This document shows, in pieces, positions 5,458-13,520 of a stretch of 15,478 bases of DNA. Every line of letters begins with the position of its first letter. The stretch's first letter is position 1. Both the position numbers and the translations under genes were made by a program. The DNA comes from Methanosarcinales archaeon (GTDB lineage Archaea; Halobacteriota; Methanosarcinia; Methanosarcinales; EX4572-44). Location of the stretch: assembly GCA_004212095.1 (NCBI GenBank), contig RXIJ01000079.1, forward strand, positions 1 through 15,478, in the 5' to 3' direction. The notes under the pieces are model-generated. The model was given only the letters and a program-made list of their open reading frames with translations. It was not told where the DNA came from and searched no databases.

Positions 5458-8268
5458 TTAACCAAGAACATTCTTCAGGAATTTCCCAGTGTAACTCGTT
5501 TCGGTTAGAGCAATCTCCTCAGGTGTTCCGCACGCAACAACGAGTCCGCCATCGTCACCACCTTCCGGACCAAGATCAGTGATATAGTCTGCTGATTTAA
5601 TCACATCCAGATTATGCTCGATAACAACAACAGTGTTGCCTTTGTCTACGAGATCGTTTAACACTGCTATCAATTTCTTGACATCATGGAAATGAAGCCC
5701 TGTTGTTGGCTCGTCTAAGAGGTACAACGTCTTTCCAGTAGCTCTCTTTGAGAGTTCCTTTGTAAGCTTGATTCTCTGCGCCTCCCCACCAGAGAGCGTG
5801 GTAGATCTCTGCCCAAGCTTGATATACCCAAGTCCGACCCTGACCAGTGTTTCAAGTTTCTGCCTGATTGTTGGAATATTCATAAAGAGGTCCAGTGCTT
5901 CGGTGGTAGTCATATCAAGGACATCTGCAACCGATTTTCCTTTATACTTGATCTCAAGAGTCTCGCGGTTGTACCGTTTTCCGCTGCACTCCTCGCATTC
6001 CACGTACACGTCAGGCAGGAAGTTCATCTCGATTTTAATGACCCCATCTCCGCTGCATGCTTCGCATCGCCCACCTCTCACATTGAACGAGAACCTGCCA
6101 GGCTTAAACCCCTTTATCTTTGCTTCTTTCGTCTCTGAAAATATCTTTCGTATTTCATCAAAAACTTTTGTGTACGTTGCAGGATTACTTCTCGGAGTCT
6201 TTCCTATTGGGCTCTGGTTAATCACAATTACTCGGTCAAGCTCGCCTCCTGATACAATTTCATCGTGCAGCCCTGCTCTCTCTCTTGAACCATAGAGCTT
6301 CCGCATCATCCCCCTGTACAATATTTCATAGATAAGAGTAGATTTTCCACTTCCGGAGACACCTGTAACAAGCGTAAGAACTCCTGTAGGAATATTCACA
6401 TCTATGTTTTTGAGATTGTTCTCCCGGCACCCTTTAAGCTGTATAAACCTGCTGGATTTTCTCCTGTTTTCAGGAACTGGTATCTTCAACTCTCCTGAAA
6501 GGTATCTTCCTGTGAGTGACTTCCGGTTCTCTTCGATTTCTTCCGGTGTTCCCTCTGCAACTACTTCTCCTCCATCGAGTCCTGCACCAGGACCCATATC
6601 AACAACATAATCTGCTCGTCGTATTGTCTCCTCGTCATGCTCCACAACAACAAGCGTATTGCCAATATCACGCAGTCGGTGCAGCGTATCGATCAACTTC
6701 TGGTTGTCCCTTTGGTGAAGACCGATTGATGGTTCATCCAGAATATAGAGCACGCCCATCAGGTTTGATCCTATCTGGGTTGCAAGTCGTATCCTCTGGG
6801 CTTCGCCTCCTGAAAGCGTACCCGACGCTCTCGAAAGTGTGAGATAGCCAAGACCGACTTTCTGAAGGAAATCAAACCTATCCCGTATCTCTTTTAAAAT
6901 CTGACCGGCAATTTCAAGCTCTTTCTCTGTTAAATCGATGTTTCTTATGAATTTTATACATCGGTCAATCGACATGTCTGTGATATCAATGATCGATTTT
7001 CCCCCGACTGTAACAGCCAGAATCTTCTCTTTCAATCGTTTTCCATTGCAGCCAGTGCATGGGGAGATTCTCATAAATCGCTCCAGTTCATGCTGCCTGT
7101 ACTCGGATTTGGTCTCCCGGTAGAGTCGTTCGGATTGTGGCAGGAGCCCTTCCCAGTAACTGGTGTGAGACCATCTTGTATCTCCGTTTCTCATGGTCAT
7201 GCTAAACCTGATCTGCTCATCCGACCCGTACATCAAAGCACTGTACTGTTCCCTGGTAAGATCTTTTATCGGCGTAAAAACATCAAACCCGAAGTGCTTT
7301 GCAACAGCAGCAACATGCTGTCCTCTCCACCCATCAATCGCGTTTCTATAGATTGCAAGCGCTCCATCAGCGATGCATTCACTCTTGTTGGGGATAATCA
7401 GGTCAGGATCAAAGTCCATTTTGATACCAAGCCCGTGGCATACCTGGCACGCACCAAACGGGCTGTTGAAAGAGAACATTCTCGGCTGCAACTCTTCAAA
7501 TGACATGCCGCAGACCGGGCAAGCCATACTGGCTGAATAGATACGCTCTTTTTTGTCTTCGTCAAGAACAATCACAAGCCCTCCATCCGATCTCTTGATT
7601 GCATTCTCGACTGCCTCAGAGAGTCGCGATCTGTCAAGAGTATCCAGTCTGTCGATAACGATCTCTATATCATGTTTCTTGTACCGTTCAAGCTCTATTT
7701 TCTCATCGGTTCTGTGTATTTCTTTGTTGACCCGCACCCTTGCAAATCCCTCTTTATAGAGGTCAGATATAAGTTTCTCGTACGTTCCCTTCTTCTGCCT
7801 GATAATTGGAGAAAGTACGACTATCGATCCGCTGGTCTCATCGGCAATCCTCCGGGCTATCTTCTCAGGCGATTGTGCAACAATATCGATACCATGTGTC
7901 GGGCAGTGTGGTATCCCTATTCTTGCAAATAGCAGTCTCAGGTAATCGTAGATCTCTGTAACAGTCCCAACCGTGCTTCTCGGGTTCTTGCTCGTTGTCC
8001 TCTGCTCAATTGCGATAGCAGGAGAGATTCCCTCGATACTATCGAGATCCGGCTTATTCATAACCCCCAAAAACTGCCTCGCATAAGAAGAGAGCGACTC
8101 AACGTATCTCCTCTGCCCTTCAGCATAAAGCGTATCAAATGCAAGGGTTGACTTACCACTACCAGAGAGACCTGTTATCACTATGAACCGATCCCTTGGA
8201 AGCTCAATATCTATATTTTTTAGATTATGCTCCCTTGCCCCTTTGATAATTATACTCTTAATCGACAT
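5458..8268 (-). CDS. uvrA: Excinuclease ABC subunit A
   Basis: UvrA is the damage-recognition ATPase of UvrABC nucleotide excision repair. It dimerises, scans DNA with UvrB and is released once UvrB is loaded. The 936 residues equal the normal family length. ABC domain I has Walker A G-L-S-G-S-G-K-S-T at 33-41, signature LSGGEAQ at 485-491 and Walker B/D-loop at about 506-518. ABC domain II has Walker A at 636-644, signature at 825-831 and L-L-D-E-P-T-T-G-L-H near 850-859. Cysteine pairs lie at 250/253 and 274/277, at 404/407, and at 735/738 and 758/761 (the C-terminal zinc finger that senses damage). All key residues are intact. ATG 8268 is chosen because the family begins just before the I-I-I-K-G-A-R-E-H-N-L motif. 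A TTG at 8310 with an AAGGAG about 10 bases upstream would add 14 residues and overlap the preceding gene, so it cannot be excluded. uvrB and uvrC are not in the window. Archaeal UvrA is generally considered a bacterial acquisition. Confidence 0.96.
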   Translation of the reverse strand: MSIKSIIIKGAREHNLKNIDIELPRDRFIVITGLSGSGKSTLAFDTLYAEGQRRYVESLSSYARQFLGVMNKPDLDSIEGISPAIAIEQRTTSKNPRSTVGTVTEIYDYLRLLFARIGIPHCPTHGIDIVAQSPEKIARRIADETSGSIVVLSPIIRQKKGTYEKLISDLYKEGFARVRVNKEIHRTDEKIELERYKKHDIEIVIDRLDTLDRSRLSEAVENAIKRSDGGLVIVLDEDKKERIYSASMACPVCGMSFEELQPRMFSFNSPFGACQVCHGLGIKMDFDPDLIIPNKSECIADGALAIYRNAIDGWRGQHVAAVAKHFGFDVFTPIKDLTREQYSALMYGSDEQIRFSMTMRNGDTRWSHTSYWEGLLPQSERLYRETKSEYRQHELERFMRISPCTGCNGKRLKEKILAVTVGGKSIIDITDMSIDRCIKFIRNIDLTEKELEIAGQILKEIRDRFDFLQKVGLGYLTLSRASGTLSGGEAQRIRLATQIGSNLMGVLYILDEPSIGLHQRDNQKLIDTLHRLRDIGNTLVVVEHDEETIRRADYVVDMGPGAGLDGGEVVAEGTPEEIEENRKSLTGRYLSGELKIPVPENRRKSSRFIQLKGCRENNLKNIDVNIPTGVLTLVTGVSGSGKSTLIYEILYRGMMRKLYGSRERAGLHDEIVSGGELDRVIVINQSPIGKTPRSNPATYTKVFDEIRKIFSETKEAKIKGFKPGRFSFNVRGGRCEACSGDGVIKIEMNFLPDVYVECEECSGKRYNRETLEIKYKGKSVADVLDMTTTEALDLFMNIPTIRQKLETLVRVGLGYIKLGQRSTTLSGGEAQRIKLTKELSKRATGKTLYLLDEPTTGLHFHDVKKLIAVLNDLVDKGNTVVVIEHNLDVIKSADYITDLGPEGGDDGGLVVACGTPEEIALTETSYTGKFLKNVLG

Positions 8269-8296
8269 TGGAAGAATGTGTTGTAATAGCTTTAGC

Positions 8297-10213
8297 TCAT
8301 GTTTTGTCAAATCTGCAAAACTCCTTAAATTTCTGGAATTTATCTAATTCGTGCCCCTGTTTCTTTTCACACATGCCTATGGCAGATTTGAATATTTTTT
8401 TATTCTCAAGTTTTTCACGCATGTGCTTTAAAGTCTCACATATTCCATTTTTCAAGTCAATATCTTCATTCATCATACCTATTTCAATCAAAGAAACGAG
8501 CGTTTCTCTTGAAGACTTCTCCAATCCATTCTCTATTGATTCATCACCCAGTTCCTTGATTATCTCAATAATATGTCTTGTAACTTGTAATGCATCATCT
8601 TGTATTTCCTGTTCCGTCTTTCTGGCTATCCTATAAATGGGCTCAAATTTACTCAAAAAATTGCCATTAATTCCACTCAAAAGACCGAATATGCGGGTAG
8701 TAGGTTCATCCAATTTTAATTTTAATGCACAAAAAATTCCAATTTCCTTTAGCCATGAGCATATCCAAATTGTTTCAAGTTTTTCAGAGTAACTTGCTGT
8801 ACTGTATCCTCGGTTTCCAATATTAGAGATCAGTACATGTAAACATCTTTCCGAAGTTGCAACTTTTTTAAAATGCACTCTTACATCTTCTTTTAATTTG
8901 TGATCATTCTTTACCGCTTCTATCCCAATATCAACAATGTAGTCTATAATTTGATCCATTTCGGAACACGTATCCTTGTCTATAATTTCTAATGATTGCC
9001 CAAGAATATTTTTAATCGTAACATTATATTGCCAATCCTCAAAATATATATCTTTTTGAATAAATTTTATCACTATGTTACGTATTGTTCCCATAAAATA
9101 CTGCATCGAAAAAAGCTTCTCTTCTTTGGATAGACATGAAAAATCATTGGATATTACAAAAATATCATCATCCATTCCCGGATTCCTCTCTTCATAGGAT
9201 TTTATCAAAAGGTTTCCTCTAACATCCAATATTGATTTGGTTGCTATATACCATCCTCTTTCGATTACTCTTTTGCCAACATTACTCAAGACTTGTTTAA
9301 TTTCTTTGCTAATTTCGTCATAATTATCTGTCTTGCCTGGTATTCCTATTTCACCACTATACATTCTATCACTTTTGAGTCGTGCTATTTCATCTTTGGG
9401 TACTTCGATCCATCTGCTTTCAATCGCTTTTAACCCCACTTTTCCTAAAGATTCTGTTATTTCTATTACAGCGGACTCATCGTTTTCGATAAGGGCAATC
9501 TCTACCAATCTGGAAATCTTACCAGTATAATATTTCGCAATTTTAAGTTTATCTTTACTATCAATACTCGAATTAATTCTGTCCAAGTTTAGTTTTTCCA
9601 GTGCTTCTAATCCAACTTTCAGAGTGTGGGGGCCGTTAACTCTTAAGGCTTTGTTCAGGATATCTACAATTGGTAAAATCGTATCACGTTTAAGGCTTTC
9701 CACATCGTCATTTTTGATTTTGATAATTCCTTGAATAAATTTTTCTGGCTTAAGTTGGTCTATTGTCACATAGGCATAAGGAAATAGAGATATAAAGGAA
9801 ATAATACATAGAAAAACACTGAAGTTTATCCAGTTCACTAAAAATTCTACGGTTTCTTCAGTGAGCATTCTTAATAAAACCAAATCGTAAACTATTGAGA
9901 AGCCATAGATTATTAAGAGCCACCAGAAAGCCTTACCTTTTAAAAATAAATCAAAAACCCTAGGACTCCCGAACTTCGCCGAGAGCTGAAAAGCAACAAA
10001 AGAAAAACCCACAACGATAGCAAGAATTGCCGCCAAGGCTTGAGCCATAGCACTTAATAAATATCTGGAGCTATCTAGCGAAACATTTAAAAAAATATTT
10101 GTGCCAAATTGATAAAAAATAATTATAATAAAAATAAGCAAAATATCTATGAATAGCAGCAAGTGAATCAGATAAGGCTGGGGAGTAAAACTTTTAGAAA
10201 ATCTCTTAACCAT
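8297..10213 (-). CDS. Four-helix membrane protein with large helical cytosolic domain (DUF2254-like N-terminus)
   Basis: 638 residues, not firmly recognised. Membrane helices lie at about 14-36, 55-77, 94-115 and 125-149. The segment A-F-Q-L-S-A-K-F-G-S-P-R-V-F-D-L-F-L after helix 2 resembles the corresponding motif of DUF2254 membrane proteins. Residues about 150-638 are soluble and mostly helical, with repeated E-x-L-x-K-x-G-x-x-A-I-E-type segments that suggest an ARM/HEAT-like solenoid; that is inference. No nuclease or kinase motif is visible. The ATG is preceded by AAGGA at a good distance. It lies 149 bases after flpA and 28 bases before the uvrA ATG on the same strand, so co-transcription with uvrA is likely. 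The base composition is lower in G+C than uvrA, which suggests a separate origin. Confidence 0.7.
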   Translation of the reverse strand: MVKRFSKSFTPQPYLIHLLLFIDILLIFIIIIFYQFGTNIFLNVSLDSSRYLLSAMAQALAAILAIVVGFSFVAFQLSAKFGSPRVFDLFLKGKAFWWLLIIYGFSIVYDLVLLRMLTEETVEFLVNWINFSVFLCIISFISLFPYAYVTIDQLKPEKFIQGIIKIKNDDVESLKRDTILPIVDILNKALRVNGPHTLKVGLEALEKLNLDRINSSIDSKDKLKIAKYYTGKISRLVEIALIENDESAVIEITESLGKVGLKAIESRWIEVPKDEIARLKSDRMYSGEIGIPGKTDNYDEISKEIKQVLSNVGKRVIERGWYIATKSILDVRGNLLIKSYEERNPGMDDDIFVISNDFSCLSKEEKLFSMQYFMGTIRNIVIKFIQKDIYFEDWQYNVTIKNILGQSLEIIDKDTCSEMDQIIDYIVDIGIEAVKNDHKLKEDVRVHFKKVATSERCLHVLISNIGNRGYSTASYSEKLETIWICSWLKEIGIFCALKLKLDEPTTRIFGLLSGINGNFLSKFEPIYRIARKTEQEIQDDALQVTRHIIEIIKELGDESIENGLEKSSRETLVSLIEIGMMNEDIDLKNGICETLKHMREKLENKKIFKSAIGMCEKKQGHELDKFQKFKEFCRFDKT

Positions 10214-10299
10214 ATCTCTTCCTTAAAGATTCTATAACCCTTTAAGGTGGGGTGGTAAATACGATAACACCATTTCATAAGGTGTCAACTGCTTTCTTA

Positions 10300-10317
10300 T
10301 TTCTAGCAAATGCTAGA
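10300..10317. repeat. Perfect inverted repeat between flpA and the membrane-protein gene
   Basis: TTCTAGCA (10300-10307) and TGCTAGAA (10310-10317) are separated by AA. The repeat is about 45 bases after the flpA stop and about 87 bases before the next start (both genes on the - strand). A weaker pair, ACACC/GGTGT at 10266-10270 and 10280-10284, lies beside it. It could be a terminator stem for the fwd-flpA transcript or an operator for the downstream gene; no T-run follows it on the - strand. Confidence 0.4.
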
Positions 10318-10362
10318 ACTCTGTTCCTGTTAACTTGTAGTTTAGGAGAGTTTATACTTTCC

Positions 10363-11049
10363 TTAAGACACTATTGTTTTCACTTCTGCTGTTATCATGT
10401 AGTGATCCTTATGATAGGGTGCCAAGTTTGTAATATGGCAGGTATGCAGTTCTGTTTCAAGTATTTGCAGTTCTTTTTTTAATATCTCTTTCGCATCTTT
10501 GGATACATCAATACTTCTAACTTTGATAACAAGAATTAGCAACCCATCCTCTTTTAGAAAGAGTTTTCTATTTTTCAGGGCTATTTCTGCCTGGTTTCTC
10601 TGTGCTATATCCTGATATATCAGATCCACTTCTCCAACGATATGCTGGTAGTTTTGCGGTTTATTGGCGTCATCAAAGATAGGTATAATGTTATCCCGTT
10701 CTTCACACAGCAGTAAAAGCTTGTGCATACTCACTGGAGATATTTCTACAGCATAGATTACGCCCTCTGTGAGGATGTCCGAGAGATAGCTTACTGTTGT
10801 GCCGGATGCTGCACCAAGATATAGTATTCGATCTGTTTTCTTAATGTGGGGTGGTGTTTTTTTGTGGATGGCAGAAGCAAGCTTACTTCTGCGAGGATTC
10901 CATACCCGTGCTTCAAAGTCCTGCAACTGCACCGTTTCTTCATCACTATGTGGTTTTGCTGCTGTTTTATTTCTTGTTACAAGCTGCTGTTTTTTTCCAT
11001 TATAAAGCAAGTACAGGTTATCTATCCGGGGTACTACCTTATATTTCAT
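10363..11049 (-). CDS. flpA: Fibrillarin-like rRNA/tRNA 2'-O-methyltransferase
   Basis: Archaeal fibrillarin is the SAM-dependent methyltransferase of C/D-box sRNPs. It works with Nop5 and L7Ae to methylate the 2'-hydroxyl of rRNA and tRNA at guide-directed sites. 228 residues is normal length. W-N-P-R-R-S-K-L-A-S-A-I at 50-61 gives K56. The SAM-binding L-Y-L-G-A-A-S-G-T-T-V is at 76-86 and the acidic V-E-I-S-P is at 101-105. Y-Q-D-I-A-Q gives D147, V-I-K-V gives K176 and Y-H-K-D-H gives H216, so the K-D-K-H catalytic set is complete. The ATG overlaps the fwdC stop (ATGA, 11046-11049), so translation is coupled to the fwd operon. Fibrillarin is more often beside nop5, which is not in this window, so this placement is unusual. 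It has no promoter of its own visible in the 4-base junction. Confidence 0.95.
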   Translation of the reverse strand: MKYKVVPRIDNLYLLYNGKKQQLVTRNKTAAKPHSDEETVQLQDFEARVWNPRRSKLASAIHKKTPPHIKKTDRILYLGAASGTTVSYLSDILTEGVIYAVEISPVSMHKLLLLCEERDNIIPIFDDANKPQNYQHIVGEVDLIYQDIAQRNQAEIALKNRKLFLKEDGLLILVIKVRSIDVSKDAKEILKKELQILETELHTCHITNLAPYHKDHYMITAEVKTIVS

Positions 11050-11807
11050 TTTTTTATGTACAAACTCCCTTTACCGCCTGCCACAACATCGCCTGTGTAT
11101 TTATTGTAGACTATGCCGTCTATCTCTTCATCGTCTTCCTGTTTATATGAAGGCACAAGTGTTTCCACCACACCGTTTATTTTAATTGTCCCTTTCTTCA
11201 TTTCAGCTCCCGGAATCTCGGTATTTCCTTCAATAGTAATAATACCGCCATTGTTAGATATTCCGGGCATTAGTCCGGCACTTCCTTTTATGAGTATCTC
11301 CCCACCACATATATGTTCTCCTGCATAGTCTTTTACATCGCCAAAGACGATGATTTTCCCGCCGCGCATGCCGCAGGATTCTCCGCGATAACCTGCACCA
11401 AGATAGTAGCCTGCATCACCCCCGATAATAATCTCACCACCTTTCATTTCACGTCCTGCCCACGAGTCTGCATTTCCTTTAACTGTGATTACGCCGCCCT
11501 GCATTTTTGCACCAACATGCATGTCGACATCACCATTGATTAGAATCATTCCATCGGTCATGCCTTCACCAACTCGTTTCACTCTCGGTATACTTCCGTT
11601 AATGATGATTTTGGTATTTTCCGGACTGTCTTTTCCTTCCAGAGCGATCTTAAAGAATTCAAAGAGCCTGGTCTTGTGGTTGCCTTCCCATATTGTGATA
11701 TTTTCGATTTCCTCTCTTGTTTTGCCTGCAAAGTTGTTTGGAGTGATGGTTTCTGCCTCAATTGAAATTTTACTCTGCATGACAGGAATAAGAGTTACTG
11801 TCTGCAT
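11046..11807 (-). CDS. fwdC: Formylmethanofuran dehydrogenase subunit C
   Basis: FwdC/FmdC is a structural subunit of the formylmethanofuran dehydrogenase core. It has the same right-handed beta-helix (GXGXG) fold as the C-terminal domain of glutamate synthase. Of 253 residues, about 80-215 hold a series of G-G-x-I-x-(V/I)-x-G repeats (for example at 104-111, 123-130, 149-156, 168-175 and 187-194), and the C-terminal K-Y-T-G-D-V-V-A-G-G-K-G motif is typical of the subunit. ATG 11807 lies 3 bases after the fwdA stop with GGAGG about 10 bases upstream. A later ATG (11780) would remove the conserved N-terminal strand. The sequence does not show whether the enzyme is the tungsten (Fwd) or molybdenum (Fmd) form. 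Confidence 0.94.
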   Translation of the reverse strand: MQTVTLIPVMQSKISIEAETITPNNFAGKTREEIENITIWEGNHKTRLFEFFKIALEGKDSPENTKIIINGSIPRVKRVGEGMTDGMILINGDVDMHVGAKMQGGVITVKGNADSWAGREMKGGEIIIGGDAGYYLGAGYRGESCGMRGGKIIVFGDVKDYAGEHICGGEILIKGSAGLMPGISNNGGIITIEGNTEIPGAEMKKGTIKINGVVETLVPSYKQEDDEEIDGIVYNKYTGDVVAGGKGSLYIKK

Positions 11808-11810
11808 CCC

Positions 11811-13520
11811 TTAGCTTCCTCCTGCCTTAATTACCACCGGATGCTTCACATAGTTATCCTGCACCATGTAGTTTGCTAAGTTGATCGAGTAATACTTCCT
11901 GAACTTCAAGCGAAGGTCCTTCATTAATCTCGTATTGTCTTCTTCTGGCACGCTTGCATTCACCCAAAATGTTCTGCCTTCGGGTGTTGCTGTTATTTCT
12001 CCGTTCCTTACAACAAACTCTCCATCTTTTATCGTGTATGCCGGTTTTTCAAAGGCTTTCTTAACGGTTGCGTGCTCACGACCTGCATCCACCTGATCAG
12101 GGTTGATGTGATAAATAGTAACATCCGCATCAGCGTAAGCCCCAAGATGGCCTTTCCCATGATCTGTTAAACCAAGTATTTTTGCGTGTGATGCACGTGT
12201 TTTTATGGCAATATCATACCAGTCAAGTTCCCGTTCAATTCCGGAAAGCGTTGTGCGGTCTCTCATTTTATTAGAGAGCTTTAACATCTCTTCCTCCCTT
12301 TTTCGTGCACTCATCAACAGTGCTATAACTTCCGGGTAATTGACGAATGGTCCACCGTTTGGATGGTCTGTGGTGAGTAATACCTGCCAGGGATTCTTGG
12401 TTAATAATGCAACCTCGAGCCCAACTGCCCACATAATGTCATGTATATACATTTTTCGAATATAGGAAAGCGGTACTACGCCGCTTGCATCCTCAAGTTC
12501 CACATCTCCATTGGTCCACTTGGTCGCGAGAAGGCGGGCATTGGCATATTGCATTGGCCCATCAGCGGTCATGGTGGTGGCATTTCCAAATATTAATTGT
12601 CCCATATCAACAGTGACATGGTCATGTTGGTTAAGATAGTCTGCTACTGCATCGGCCTTTGATTCGAAATCGCCCCAGTTCGTGCCCCCCCATGCATTAA
12701 AAGTCATGTGTGTAATGTGAACTACCTGCCTATCCATGCTTGGTTTGATGTTCTCAAGAAGTTTCATCGTCTCAATAGTTGTTTTATAGTTTCCGGGTTT
12801 TCCAAGAAGATTGCAGTGAAGGTGTATCGAGTGAGGAAGGTGCAGCATCTCGTTTGCTTTCGCAAGACCTGTTATTATTTCAGCAGGCGTAACATCAAAG
12901 TTTGGCACTGTGTCATGTAAGCCAGAAACGTTTTTGCCAAAACCCCATGCTTCGCCTCCACCGGGGTTGACGATTTTTACACCATACCCGCGGCTTGCAG
13001 AGAGTCCCCATGCGATGTATGCTGCAAGTTTTTCAATATCATTCTCGCGCACAGCTTCCATTACCTGCCAGTTGCTACCAAAAAGAACCAACCCCCCTTT
13101 ATCAATGATTGGAATATCTCCAAATTCTTCGTGAGTGTGGCGAGCATGCAGGATTGGGATGGCTGCTTCAAAGACCGTGGTGTACCCAAGTTTAGCATAT
13201 CTATAACCCATGGCAAAGGTGTTAGGTACAGTATAGCCGCTGCACGGTCGAGTAATCTTTGTGCGTTTCTCGATACCAGACCTGCTGTCATTCGGACACA
13301 TGATTCTCCCGGAATTAACCTTGCTACCTGCAATATGAGAGTGTGCGTCCACACCTCCCGGCATAACAATCATTGAAGAAGCGTCAATCACCTTTGTATC
13401 CGGTGATAGAGAAATATCATCTACAATCTTTCCATTTTTTATAGCAATATCCATTATATCGCCGTTAATACTATTTATAGGATCAAACACCCGACCATTC
13501 TTAATCAGTAATTCACTCAA
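11811..13520 (-). CDS. fwdA: Formylmethanofuran dehydrogenase subunit A (dinuclear-metal amidohydrolase)
   Basis: FwdA condenses formate with methanofuran, or hydrolyses formylmethanofuran in the reverse direction. Formate passes through a tunnel to or from the FwdBD site. The 569 residues show the amidohydrolase metal site: D-A-H-S-H (H60, H62), G-V-K-I-V-N-P-G-G (K182, the likely carboxylated lysine), H-L-H-C-N (H233, H235), H-I-T-H (H268, H271) and T-T-D-H-P-N-G-G-P-F (D385). All are intact. The start is TTG 13520, overlapping the fwdB stop as TTGA. It is supported by GGTGAT, complementary to the archaeal 16S tail, five bases upstream, and by the alignment of M-S-E-L-L-I-K-N-G with the family N-terminus. 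It lies mid-operon, 3 bases before fwdC. Confidence 0.96.
   Translation of the reverse strand: MSELLIKNGRVFDPINSINGDIMDIAIKNGKIVDDISLSPDTKVIDASSMIVMPGGVDAHSHIAGSKVNSGRIMCPNDSRSGIEKRTKITRPCSGYTVPNTFAMGYRYAKLGYTTVFEAAIPILHARHTHEEFGDIPIIDKGGLVLFGSNWQVMEAVRENDIEKLAAYIAWGLSASRGYGVKIVNPGGGEAWGFGKNVSGLHDTVPNFDVTPAEIITGLAKANEMLHLPHSIHLHCNLLGKPGNYKTTIETMKLLENIKPSMDRQVVHITHMTFNAWGGTNWGDFESKADAVADYLNQHDHVTVDMGQLIFGNATTMTADGPMQYANARLLATKWTNGDVELEDASGVVPLSYIRKMYIHDIMWAVGLEVALLTKNPWQVLLTTDHPNGGPFVNYPEVIALLMSARKREEEMLKLSNKMRDRTTLSGIERELDWYDIAIKTRASHAKILGLTDHGKGHLGAYADADVTIYHINPDQVDAGREHATVKKAFEKPAYTIKDGEFVVRNGEITATPEGRTFWVNASVPEEDNTRLMKDLRLKFRKYYSINLANYMVQDNYVKHPVVIKAGGS

Noticed and set aside
5768..7932. 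Several + strand frames of 61-175 codons inside uvrA
   Set aside because: uvrA is intact and highly conserved on the other strand; these are shadow frames with biased composition.
10252..10482. 76-residue + strand frame across the flpA 3' end
   Set aside because: It overlaps conserved fibrillarin codons and has no recognisable domain.
12708..13376. Frames opposite fwdA
   Set aside because: fwdA is complete with all metal ligands; the opposite frames show no family features.
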